Assembly (NCBI GenBank): GCA_031274005.1
Contig: JAISQU010000200.1
Location: 1 to 22,733 of the forward strand
From: Spirochaetales bacterium
GTDB taxonomy: Bacteria > Spirochaetota > Spirochaetia > DTKZ01
Length of the DNA: 22,733 nt
Direction: 5' to 3'
This document shows, in pieces, positions 7,562-14,842 of the stretch; the stretch's first letter is position 1, and each line of letters opens with the position of its first letter. The notes below the pieces were generated by a model, which was given only the letters and a program-made list of their open reading frames with translations, was not told where the DNA came from and did not search any database. The position numbers and the translations under genes were made by a program.

Positions 7562-9361
7562 CTATTCTTTTTTTCCCTTAAAAAAGCCGAGTATTTTACC
7601 AAGGAGTCCGGGTTTCTGCGCGTCCGCGTTTTGCCCCTGCGCCTCCGCCGCCGGGGGCTGCGGTTTGTGGTCAGGGCGGCTCTGCTGCGCGGCGGGTCCG
7701 CCGAAGGCCGGCTGCCCCGGAGCGCCGGGTTTTTGCCTGTCGCGCCGGGGAGTGTCCTGCCTGCCATGTTTTCCGCCGCGCTCGCGCCGGCTGTGTTTTC
7801 GTTCGCCGCTTGCCGGCCGCGTCCCGGCGGAAGCGCCTTCAAAGTTTTCGCCGTATTTTTCGCGGTAAAAGGCAAGCCTTTCTTCTTTGTTCATTTTTTT
7901 GCCGGGGCCGCTTACGCGCTTCGCCTGCTGCCCGTCCGCCGGGGCTGTGCGCTGTGTTTCGTCCGCGCGGCGGGGGCCGCGTCCCCGGTTTGGGCGGAAC
8001 TCTTCGCGGCGGGGGGAGTCTTCCGCGTTTCCGACAGGCGCACCTTCCGCCGCCTGCTGCCGCCCGCGAAAATCTTCGCCTGCGGCGTAGGGCCTTCGCC
8101 TGCCGCCTTCGCGCCTGGGCTCATCGCGCGCGCCGCGGCCTCTGCGCTCAGTTCTCCTGCCGCCCTCACGCTCGTCCCTGCCGCGGCCATAGCGTTCGGT
8201 ATAGATCCTCATGCCCGCGCTTTTGTCTTCCGAAAAGTCTTCTTCCGTAAAAGAGAGAACCGGAATTTTCTGTCCTATGTATTTTTCTATTGCCTCAAGG
8301 CCGAAAACGTATTTCTCGCAGGCAAGAGTCACCGCGAGGCCGCTTTTCCCTACCCTGGCCGTACGGCCGATGCGGTGAACATAGTTTTCGGCGTCTTCGG
8401 GTACGTCATAGTTGACCACAAGGTCCAGATCGTCCACATGAAGCCCCCGCGCCGCGACATCGGTGGCAACCAGAAAGCTCAGGCGTCCTTCTTTCATGTC
8501 GTCGATAATGCGCAGGCGCTTTTTTTGCGGCAGGTCGCCTATGATGAACTGGCTCCTGTATCCGTTAAGTTCCATCCGTTTGGATATTTCCTCGGCCGCG
8601 TGTTTGGTGTTGGTAAAAATTATGGCGTTTGACGGATTCACTTTTTTCAGGATACCCAGAAAGAGGCGCATTTTTTCCGCGGAGGAAACATGGTAGAGCT
8701 GTTGGGTAATGGTTTCTACCGTTACCTGTTCAGGGTCAATCTCGATTTCCTCTGCGCCGTTCATATACTCCCAGGCAAGGCTTGAGACCCGAAGCCCCAG
8801 CGTGGCCGAAAGCAGCATGGTGAGCCTCTCCTGCGCCGGAGGCATTTTACGCAGGAGTTTGCGCAAATCGGGCAGAAAGCCCATATCGAAAAGCCTGTCG
8901 GCCTCGTCTATGACGAGAATGCCCACATCCAGCAGGTTAATTTTTTTCTGGTGGGAAAAATCGATAAGCCGCCCGGGCGTGCCTATCATAAGATCCACGC
9001 CCTCCCTCAGCAGGGCCTCCTGCACGCCGTAGCCTATGCCGCCGAAAAAACTGCCGATTTTGAAAGGCAAATATTTTCCCAGCTTGCGGGCGTCTTCTTC
9101 AATCTGAGTCGCCAGTTCGCGGGTGGGTACAATAACGAGGGCCTTTTTGCCTTTGTATTTTTCGCCTGTTGTGAGCTGGTGAAAGATGGTAATAAGAAAC
9201 GCCGCGGTCTTGCCGGAACCCGTCTGGGATTGGACGGTAACATCCAGGCCGGTCAACGTGCGTTTGAAGGTTTCTTCCTGCACGGGAAAACACTCGATAA
9301 ATCCTGCTTCTTCCGCGGCCTTCAAAAGACGCTCGTCGAGGTTCAATTCAGTGAATTTCAT
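7562..9361 (-). CDS. DEAD-box ATP-dependent RNA helicase, RhlB-like, with long basic tail
   Basis: The 599-residue protein has a complete helicase core: FPVQEET Q motif (25-31), Walker A SQTGSGKT (45-52), PTRELA (79-84), TPGR (128-131), DEAD (152-155), SAT (185-187), ATDVAARGLHVDDLD and HRIGRTAR (329-336). The segment IEKYIGQKIPV after the core resembles RhlB, a helicase that can associate with the RNA-decay machinery. Residues from about 385 to 599 form a low-complexity tail rich in Arg, Gly and Glu, likely an RNA-binding extension, ending with the short basic segment KILGFFKGKKE. I chose the ATG at 9361 because AGGAG lies 4 nt upstream and a strong promoter lies just before it; the longer frame to 9478 would run through a hairpin and this promoter. 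Helicase activity is very likely; the specific role is inferred. Confidence 0.95.
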   Translation of the reverse strand: MKFTELNLDERLLKAAEEAGFIECFPVQEETFKRTLTGLDVTVQSQTGSGKTAAFLITIFHQLTTGEKYKGKKALVIVPTRELATQIEEDARKLGKYLPFKIGSFFGGIGYGVQEALLREGVDLMIGTPGRLIDFSHQKKINLLDVGILVIDEADRLFDMGFLPDLRKLLRKMPPAQERLTMLLSATLGLRVSSLAWEYMNGAEEIEIDPEQVTVETITQQLYHVSSAEKMRLFLGILKKVNPSNAIIFTNTKHAAEEISKRMELNGYRSQFIIGDLPQKKRLRIIDDMKEGRLSFLVATDVAARGLHVDDLDLVVNYDVPEDAENYVHRIGRTARVGKSGLAVTLACEKYVFGLEAIEKYIGQKIPVLSFTEEDFSEDKSAGMRIYTERYGRGRDEREGGRRTERRGRGARDEPRREGGRRRPYAAGEDFRGRQQAAEGAPVGNAEDSPRREEFRPNRGRGPRRADETQRTAPADGQQAKRVSGPGKKMNKEERLAFYREKYGENFEGASAGTRPASGERKHSRRERGGKHGRQDTPRRDRQKPGAPGQPAFGGPAAQQSRPDHKPQPPAAEAQGQNADAQKPGLLGKILGFFKGKKE

Positions 9362-9382
9362 AGTACTCCTAAAGTATTTTAA

Positions 9383-9411
9383 AGTATAACAGATTTCCGG
9401 GGAGAATCCAA
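9383..9411 (-). promoter_or_regulatory. Promoter of the RNA helicase gene
   Basis: On the minus strand TTGGAT (9406-9411) and TATACT (9383-9388) are 17 bp apart. The expected start near 9376 leaves a leader of about 15 nt containing AGGAG before the ATG at 9361. Confidence 0.7.
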
Positions 9412-9415
9412 GTAG

Positions 9416-9453
9416 CCAACTTGCGGCCCGCCATAGGGCGGGCCGCAAGTTGG
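9416..9453. repeat. Perfect 17-bp-stem hairpin upstream of the helicase promoter
   Basis: Arms 9416-9432 (CCAACTTGCGGCCCGCC) and 9437-9453 are exact reverse complements around a 4-nt ATAG loop. It ends 4 bp before the helicase -35 box. No T-run follows on either strand, so it is not a typical intrinsic terminator. It may be a REP-like palindrome or a protein-binding site. Confidence 0.85.
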
Positions 9454-9508
9454 CCCGGAAATGTACGGTAAGAGTCACCGGTGCACTTTGGGCTAAAAAA
9501 CCATCGGC

Positions 9509-9724
9509 CTAGTACCGTGATTAGTCTAAATCATAAGAAAAGAATTTTCACCGCAAAGTCGCAGAAGTCGAAAAAGTAAAAGAGCAGATTGCGGAAAAAT
9601 ATAGTAACTTGTTACATTACAAAAAATTAGAGCAACAAGTTCTGACTTTCTTTTTCCTTACTTTTTCGACTTTTTCGACTTAGTGGTTTTTATATCTGTG
9701 TCTTTAGTCCAATCAAGGTACTAG
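9509..9724. repeat. 216-bp nested palindrome, MITE-like
   Basis: The outer 22 bp (9509-9530 and 9703-9724) are inverted repeats with 3 mismatches, sharing CTAGTACC and ending in CTAAA. Farther in, AAGTCGAAAAAGTAA on the left is matched by its reverse complement near 9659-9673 on the right, with further similarity outward (CCGCAAAGTCG against CCACTAAGTCG). The core has AACTTGTT (9606-9613) and AACAAGTT (9634-9641). There is no open frame or transposase. No clear target duplication is seen at the edges. A non-autonomous element or a large regulatory hairpin would fit. Confidence 0.75.
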
Positions 9725-9818
9725 TGGGTCGAAAAATGCCCAAAAAAGTGGAGAAGCGCAACAGGCTGCTAGGACGGGGCGGCCGCATTATAAGAAATCG
9801 GAACATGCAAGGCGGGAG

Positions 9819-9847
9819 TTGACATTTTTTTGCATTTATATTATAGT
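9819..9847 (+). promoter_or_regulatory. Near-consensus sigma-70 promoter of the transporter operon
   Basis: TTGACA (9819-9824) and TATAGT (9842-9847) are separated by 17 bp. Transcription would begin near 9854, giving a leader of about 35 nt before the ATG at 9889, with GGGG as a weak ribosome-binding site. This is the strongest promoter match in the window. Confidence 0.85.
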
Positions 9848-9888
9848 AAATCTATGGATAAACTAAATTATATATACCGGGGTAAAGT

Positions 9889-11106
9889 ATGAATAAAATC
9901 GGCTATTCGTTAAGCACGGGACGCTTATCGTGGGAAAACTTACGGCGTAAACCTTTCCGAAGCGCCTGTCTTATCATTGTGGTATCAATTCTGGCCTTTA
10001 CCCTCTTTGGCGGCTCTATCCTTGTTTCGAGCCTTCAAAACGGGCTGACCAGTATGACAAAACGCTTCGGGGCGGATATGATGGTGGTTCCCGCGGGAAA
10101 CGCTTCAAAGGCCGAAGCGGTGTTGCTGCGGGGAGAACCCAATTTTTTTTATTTTGATGAATCGCTGGTTACGCGCATTGCTCAAACAGAAGGAATCACT
10201 CAGGTTTCAGCCCAATGCTTTTTAACATCTTTATCCACCGAGTGCTGCGACGATCTGGTGCAGTTAATCGCCTTTGATCCGGCCACTGATTTTGTCATCC
10301 AGCCATGGATTGCCGAAGTGCGGAGCGCCGCTATAGCCGACGGTCAACTGGTTGTGGGCAGCAGAATAGAGATAAACTCCGACGGCAGCATTAAACTTTT
10401 TAACCGGAACTATCCTGTGGCCGCTCAGCTATCGAGAACCGCGGCCGGATTTGACACTTCAATTTTTATGACCCGCAATACCATGGATTTGTTAATAGAC
10501 GCCGCCCATAAAGAAGGGTACGCCTTTATTGCGGACAGGGAACCAAAGGGATCGATTTCCGCTATTCTGGCCCGGGTAGACAGTAAGGCCGACGCGGAAT
10601 CTATTGCCCGCAGCATAAAGCGGAATAATCAGAATGTGGATGTTCTTGTCTCCCAGGGTATTTTGGCCGGTATCACAGGGGCCTTACAGGGTCTTGTCGT
10701 TTATATTAACAGTTTTTCGATTATACTGTGGGTCGTTGCCGTCGTTATTTTAACAGCGGTATTTTCAGGCAGCGTCAATGAACGGAAAAAAGAATTTGCC
10801 GTTTTGAGGATTCTGGGAGCTACCCGGAGGAAGCTCGCCCTTATTGTTTTAAGCGAATCAGCCCTGGCCGGGCTTGCGGGGAGCCTTGCCGGTATAGCCG
10901 CCGCGGGTCTTGTGGTATTTCCCTTCAGTACCTATATCGGCCTCAGGCTGGGGCTGCCCTATATCCAGCCCGGTTTTGGCGGCGTTCTGGGACTTATACT
11001 GTTCAGCCTGGTTTTGTCTTTCGCGGCCGGCCCTCTCGCGGCGGTTTATTCAGCCATGAGAATAGGCGGGGCTGAAGCCTACTTTACCATGCGGGAGGGC
11101 GAATAA
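9889..11106 (+). CDS. FtsX/MacB-type ABC transporter permease
   Basis: The 405-residue inner-membrane protein has the FtsX/MacB layout: one N-terminal helix (about 26-48), a large extracytoplasmic domain (about 50-260), then three helices (about 265-290, 315-345 and 365-390). The loop NERKKEFAVLRILGATRRKL after the second helix is the family signature. The extracytoplasmic domain contains C110 and a Cys-Cys pair (119-120) followed by LVQLIAFDPATDF and a Pro-Trp. I recall this CC...QxIxFDPxTDF pattern from FtsX-like permeases found near iron-transport genes (FTR1 clusters), which would hint at metal or thiol chemistry; that is inference. The stop overlaps the ATPase ATG (TAATG), so the two are coupled. 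MacB-type machines use such permeases to transmit force across the inner membrane rather than to form a channel. Confidence 0.88.
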   Translation: MNKIGYSLSTGRLSWENLRRKPFRSACLIIVVSILAFTLFGGSILVSSLQNGLTSMTKRFGADMMVVPAGNASKAEAVLLRGEPNFFYFDESLVTRIAQTEGITQVSAQCFLTSLSTECCDDLVQLIAFDPATDFVIQPWIAEVRSAAIADGQLVVGSRIEINSDGSIKLFNRNYPVAAQLSRTAAGFDTSIFMTRNTMDLLIDAAHKEGYAFIADREPKGSISAILARVDSKADAESIARSIKRNNQNVDVLVSQGILAGITGALQGLVVYINSFSIILWVVAVVILTAVFSGSVNERKKEFAVLRILGATRRKLALIVLSESALAGLAGSLAGIAAAGLVVFPFSTYIGLRLGLPYIQPGFGGVLGLILFSLVLSFAAGPLAAVYSAMRIGGAEAYFTMREGE

Positions 11107-11783
11107 TGCTGCTGGAAATTAAAGAGCTTACCAAGGAATACAAAAGAAACGGCGCCCCTTTTTCTGCGGTAAAGGATGTCCGCCTGTCTCTGGACACGCG
11201 GGATTTTGTCAGCGTTATCGGCCGGTCAGGCAGCGGAAAAACCACGCTTTTAAGCATGACCGCGGGTTTACTCAAACCAACAGGGGGAAGCGTTACCCTT
11301 GAAGGCAGAAATATTTTTGACTTGAAGGACGAAGAACTTTCTTTTGTGAGAAACGCGAGAGTCGGTTACATTCCCCAGGGGATGAGCCTGCTCCCCAACC
11401 TTACGGCGCTGGATAATGTCAGACTGCCCTTTTATTTATCCAAAAGGGAGGGGGACGCCGCCGCAAAAGCCCTGTCCCTGCTGGATCAGGTGGGTATTTC
11501 CCATTTGGCCCTGATTTATCCCAAACAGCTTTCCGGGGGTGAACAGAGGCGGGTCTCTATTGCGCGGGCGCTTATCAATGATCCGGCAATCCTTATCGCC
11601 GATGAGCCTACCGGTGATTTGGATGCGGATACTACCGCCGAAATAATGAAACTTTTTGGCCGGATTGCCCAAAACGGAACCGCGATTCTGCTGGTTACCC
11701 ATGAACCGGATACGATTTCTTACGGGAACCGGGTATACGTTATGAACGCGGGGACGCTGACTGGAAAAACGGAGACCGGCTGA
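11106..11783 (+). CDS. ABC transporter ATPase, MacB/LolD type
   Basis: The 225-residue cytoplasmic ATPase has every ABC motif intact: Walker A GRSGSGKTT (39-47), Q-loop around YIPQG (88-92), signature LSGGEQRR (142-149), Walker B ILIADEPTGD (162-171, catalytic E167), D-loop after it and H-loop histidine H199. Its length and the LPFYLS region fit the LolD/MacB/FtsE group, which pairs with FtsX-like permeases. It starts inside the permease stop codon (1-bp overlap). An intrinsic terminator 30 bp after its stop separates it from the following genes, so the ATPase and permease may be made in excess of the downstream proteins. Confidence 0.95.
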   Translation: MLLEIKELTKEYKRNGAPFSAVKDVRLSLDTRDFVSVIGRSGSGKTTLLSMTAGLLKPTGGSVTLEGRNIFDLKDEELSFVRNARVGYIPQGMSLLPNLTALDNVRLPFYLSKREGDAAAKALSLLDQVGISHLALIYPKQLSGGEQRRVSIARALINDPAILIADEPTGDLDADTTAEIMKLFGRIAQNGTAILLVTHEPDTISYGNRVYVMNAGTLTGKTETG

Positions 11784-11813
11784 CATCCCGGCGCGGTTTC
11801 AGTGCAGGGGAAT

Positions 11814-11844
11814 TCCGGGGCAAGAACAGGCCCCGGATTTTTTT
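11814..11844 (+). terminator. Intrinsic terminator after the ABC ATPase gene
   Basis: TCCGGGGC (11814-11821) pairs with GCCCCGGA (11830-11837) around an 8-nt loop and is followed directly by seven T residues (11838-11844). This is a textbook plus-strand Rho-independent terminator or attenuator. Confidence 0.85.
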
Positions 11845-11886
11845 AAATAAAATGCAACTTTTTATCTTTTATCCGAGTAAATATAT

Positions 11887-12753
11887 ATGACTAGTAATAT
11901 TACAAATACAGGATTAGTCTTTTTTTTACTGCTCGTTTTACCGCCGTTTTTCGCATTGTCTCAGGATTGCTGCGCCCCCGGAGGCGCGGGGCTGGCGGTA
12001 CAACTTGTTGAAAAAGGTGAGTATCATTTAAAATTCCCCCGCCGCTATCAGACCCGTAAACACCATTTAGGTATAGACCTGGGGACAGAAGCGGGATTTG
12101 AGGAGAGTACGGAGAAAAACGTTGCGGATATTACGACGCGGCTTGAATACAACGGCCTTTTGGGTGATCTGGATATGTATGGAGCTTTTTTTTACACCGC
12201 TTCTTTTGACAACCCGGCGGCCCGTCAACTGGACGCGGCGGAAAACATAGCTTATACCCTCAACCGGCCCGGTGTTTCGGCCCTTACCTTCCGCCTTGAT
12301 AACGAAGACATCCTTACCCTCAGCCCCGAAAACCCGGCGTTCGGCTACGGGGCACTGGAACCCGGCGTTCTCTACGGCAAACAGTTTGACTTTGGCGGCT
12401 TAAGCGCGGAGACAGGGCTGCCCCTGGGGTACGAACCCGATTTCAGGCTGGGTTCGTATTTCACTTTGGGATATGAGCATTCCTCCGGTTTTAAGGCCGG
12501 GATAAGCGCCAACTTCGCCATTAAGCCCGACAAGGCTTACGCCGCTACCGTCCTGACCCTGACGTATGACCATGAATTGTTTTACGCGGCCATCGCCATA
12601 AGAACGGATAAAGAATTTAAAACATACGGAATCCGCCCCTACACGGAGTTCTTCATCAGGCGCTTTACCCTTTGGACAGGCGCGGATTTCGGAGGGCTGG
12701 GAACGGATAAAATTGCAATAAGCCCCTTTGCGGGGGGTAAATATAATTTTTAA
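11887..12753 (+). CDS. Small outer-membrane beta-barrel protein, unknown
   Basis: This 288-residue protein has a hydrophobic signal sequence (about residues 7-25, FFLLLVLPPFFALS) followed by a Cys-Cys pair in SQDCCAPGG. The rest consists of alternating-pattern strands rich in Tyr, Phe and Gly, for example AYAATVLTLTYDHELFYAAI, and the chain ends in Phe (AGGKYNF), as outer-membrane barrels often do. No lipobox is present. I do not recognise the family. There is no good Shine-Dalgarno before the ATG at 11887, and a TAAATA hexamer lies 3 nt upstream, so a separate start after the terminator is possible but unproven. Its stop codon overlaps the Shine-Dalgarno of the next gene, which places it in the same operon as the lipoproteins. 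Confidence 0.75.
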   Translation: MTSNITNTGLVFFLLLVLPPFFALSQDCCAPGGAGLAVQLVEKGEYHLKFPRRYQTRKHHLGIDLGTEAGFEESTEKNVADITTRLEYNGLLGDLDMYGAFFYTASFDNPAARQLDAAENIAYTLNRPGVSALTFRLDNEDILTLSPENPAFGYGALEPGVLYGKQFDFGGLSAETGLPLGYEPDFRLGSYFTLGYEHSSGFKAGISANFAIKPDKAYAATVLTLTYDHELFYAAIAIRTDKEFKTYGIRPYTEFFIRRFTLWTGADFGGLGTDKIAISPFAGGKYNF

Positions 12754-12765
12754 GGAGAATTTTTT

Positions 12766-13455
12766 ATGATCATGAAAAGGCGTTTTGGTTTTGCGGCGGG
12801 CTTATTAAGCCTTGTCCTGGGTTTAATGGTTCTCGCGGGATGCGATAGCGGGACAGATGATGATAACATAACAATTGCGGAGCGTGATTATAGCTATGAA
12901 TTTAAGGACAACGGCACGTATGAAAAGTTTTACACGGCGGAAGGAGGAGCCGGCGTTGCCATTGACGGCGGCAGTTATATTGTGAAAGACAATGTTCTTT
13001 TCCTCCTGAGAAATTACAACTATGCCAGTGCCGATGCGGTTTCCGGCGCGGTTGAAAAGTATACTCTCACAAAGAATGCGGATTCCATTTCCCTTAGCTC
13101 CGGCCAGGTAAGGACTGTTTATTCTCTTCACGGCAGTGTCCCCGAATCCCGTACTTTTGCGGACAATTTTGCGGGGAAAAAGTTGAAATCCGGCCCCAGC
13201 GCCATGGACATGTGGAATGTCTGGGATTTCAAAAACGATGGAACTTTTGAATTTACCCATTACCATAGCGAGCATCACCACGAAGGCCGGGGTACATACA
13301 GTTATTTGGTACAGGGGAATTTTCTGGTTACTGTAGCGCCAAATACCGCCTCAAGCCCCTATGCCGTAAGCGTCTACGCTTTTTCCGGAGACGGCCCTTT
13401 TACCCTGACGCCGACGCCCGCAGGCGGCAATGCTGTCTATACCGCTTATGAATGA
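12766..13455 (+). CDS. Lipoprotein with histidine-rich patch, lipocalin-like repeats
   Basis: This is a 229-residue lipoprotein: a basic N-terminus, hydrophobic stretch and lipobox LAGC (lipidated C26) followed by Asp-rich linker DSGTDDDN. The mature part contains two half-domains of the same pattern (aromatic-Phe, then NGTY or DGTF, then GxYxVxxNxL), centred near residues 45-85 and 140-190, like small lipocalin-type strand meanders. The second has a striking THYHSEHHHEG patch that could bind metal. It is paralogous to the next gene, especially in the second half (DGTFxFxHxH, YSYLVQxN). AAGGAG lies 8 nt before the ATG at 12766, fixing that start over the ATG at 12772. Function unknown; the envelope location is secure. 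Confidence 0.85.
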   Translation: MIMKRRFGFAAGLLSLVLGLMVLAGCDSGTDDDNITIAERDYSYEFKDNGTYEKFYTAEGGAGVAIDGGSYIVKDNVLFLLRNYNYASADAVSGAVEKYTLTKNADSISLSSGQVRTVYSLHGSVPESRTFADNFAGKKLKSGPSAMDMWNVWDFKNDGTFEFTHYHSEHHHEGRGTYSYLVQGNFLVTVAPNTASSPYAVSVYAFSGDGPFTLTPTPAGGNAVYTAYE

Positions 13456-13467
13456 CGGAGGAGAAAT

Positions 13468-14169
13468 ATGAGGACACCAGAAATGATTCCCCGGCGCCGG
13501 TTTCCAAAAATGTTTATAATAAACCTTGCGCTCATTACGCTTGCCGCCTCCTGTACCACAACCCGCGCCGGGCACGGGGATTCGGTCAGTTTCGGGTATA
13601 CCCCGGCGGAAAACCCCCTCATTGGGGAATGGCGGGAAGGAGAAAATACCCGCCTTTTTAACGCGGACGGGACCTTCACTGTTCACGGCGGACAGAACCT
13701 GCAAGGGGCCTACCTTGTGCGGGGCAGCGCGCTTGTTACCCTGACCGGCGGTTCCGCCGTTCCTGTAAAAAGCGCATTTGTGATCAAGGGTGATACCATC
13801 GAGCTGAACAACGAAAGCGGCCCGGCGGTGTATAGGCGTATTAAAAAGGAACAAAGTCCAGAAACCCGGACCGACGCCTTCAGCGGTAAAAACTGGAACG
13901 CTCCCCACAAGAACAATATGCATGACCGCTGGGAGTTCCGGCGCGACGGGACTTTTCATTTTTGGCATATCCACGAGGGGCGGCCAATTGACCGGGGGGA
14001 TTACAGCTATCTTGTTCAGGATAATATTCTGCTTGCCCTGAAGGAAGACCTTGAAACTCTGGTAATTTATACCTTTGAGTTTCAGGATGAAAAATCAGTT
14101 ACGCTAACGCCGCTGGTTCCTCCGGGCGGGAAGGCTGTTCCCTATGCATGGGACCCCGAAAACCTCTAA
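13468..14169 (+). CDS. Second lipoprotein, paralogue of the preceding gene
   Basis: This is a 233-residue lipoprotein with a positively charged lead (PRRRFPK), a hydrophobic core and lipobox LAASC (C at about residue 28). Like its neighbour it has two half-domains: IGEWREGENTRLFNADGTF with a following GAYLVRG, then WEFRRDGTFHFWHIHEG with GDYSYLVQDN. The histidine patch is smaller here (HFWHIHE). The shared order and the local sequence identity imply tandem duplication followed by divergence. AGGAG lies 4 nt before the ATG, and the gap to the upstream stop is 12 bp. The protein probably faces the periplasm or the cell surface. The ligand is unknown; metal binding is only suggested by the histidines. 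Confidence 0.85.
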   Translation: MRTPEMIPRRRFPKMFIINLALITLAASCTTTRAGHGDSVSFGYTPAENPLIGEWREGENTRLFNADGTFTVHGGQNLQGAYLVRGSALVTLTGGSAVPVKSAFVIKGDTIELNNESGPAVYRRIKKEQSPETRTDAFSGKNWNAPHKNNMHDRWEFRRDGTFHFWHIHEGRPIDRGDYSYLVQDNILLALKEDLETLVIYTFEFQDEKSVTLTPLVPPGGKAVPYAWDPENL

Positions 14170-14181
14170 GGAGGAATTTTT

Positions 14182-14796
14182 ATGGCGAAAATAATTTTTT
14201 GTCTTTTTGCCCTGATGGCGGCAACATCTTCTGTTTTTGCAGGGGGAAGCCGGGACTCCGCCGCGCCCTTTAACGATCACGACATTGAGGCGGTACACAG
14301 AATCCATTACAACGAGATTGTCCGCATCGGGATATTTGTGGAAGCGCCCTTTGTCTATTCGGATTCTCAGGGAGTCTTGCAGGGCTACGATGTGTATTTT
14401 GCCCGCAGGCTAGGCAAAGAAATACTGGGCAATGAAAACGCCGTGCTTTTTATCCCGGTGAACGCAGACGATTGGGCCGAAGCCCTCAATTCAGGCAAAG
14501 CGGATATCGTTCTTCCCGGTTTTTCATTAAATCCTGAAGCCGCAGCCCTGGCCGACTTTGCCCTGCCCTACAGGAAATCCGGGGAAGGCGTCGCTGCCCC
14601 GGCGGTGCGCAAAGGCAACAGCGGATTAGCGCTATGGCTGAACGATGTGATAAGCCGCCGGCTGGAAGCGGATTTTTTCCATAAAGCCTATGAAGCAACC
14701 CTGCCGCCGCTTTACGGAAACACGCTTGCCCCTGAGGATGTGGTAATTAGAGTTGAGAGGAACCCGGCCGGGTTTCCGAACAAGTCTGTCTATTGA
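14182..14796 (+). CDS. Solute-binding-protein family 3, missing most of lobe II
   Basis: This is a 204-residue exported protein with a signal peptide ending SSVFA (cleaved near residue 20, mature GGSRDS). Residues 47-130 match lobe I of amino-acid-type binding proteins: RIGIFVEAPFVYSDSQG, then GYDVYFARRLGKE, then SGKADIVLPGFSLNPEA and FALPYRKSG. A normal lobe II of about 90 residues should follow, but the sequence jumps at about 131-141 to VRKGNSGLALWLNDVI (142-157), which resembles the C-terminal end of the family. The frame is intact and has a strong Shine-Dalgarno (AAGGAGG, 7 nt spacing), so it looks expressed. No amino-acid permease or ATPase of that class is nearby; the only ABC genes here are of the FtsX type. 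It could be a sensor or scaffold rather than a transport receptor, or a decaying gene. Confidence 0.75.
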   Translation: MAKIIFCLFALMAATSSVFAGGSRDSAAPFNDHDIEAVHRIHYNEIVRIGIFVEAPFVYSDSQGVLQGYDVYFARRLGKEILGNENAVLFIPVNADDWAEALNSGKADIVLPGFSLNPEAAALADFALPYRKSGEGVAAPAVRKGNSGLALWLNDVISRRLEADFFHKAYEATLPPLYGNTLAPEDVVIRVERNPAGFPNKSVY

Positions 14797-14842
14797 CTAA
14801 ATTTAACCCGTGAATAAGGACGAAGGATTTCAACCTCCAGGA

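Noticed and set aside
7429..7875. Upstream extension of the 7428 gene to a 301-residue protein
   Set aside because: The extension is antisense-composition shadow overlapping the helicase end in another frame, and a promoter lies right before 7428.
7511..8632. Long plus-strand open frame of 373 codons
   Set aside because: It is antisense to the helicase gene, arises from the GC-rich tail composition, and shows no recognisable domain or start signal.
9362..9478. Longer start for the helicase
   Set aside because: The extra 39 codons would include the 17-bp hairpin and the promoter; AGGAG and the Q-motif region fit the ATG at 9361.
14182..14796. Pseudogene call for the short solute-binding protein
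   Set aside because: The frame, signal peptide, ribosome-binding site and a natural stop are intact and the C-terminal family segment is present, so an in-frame reduction is as likely as decay.
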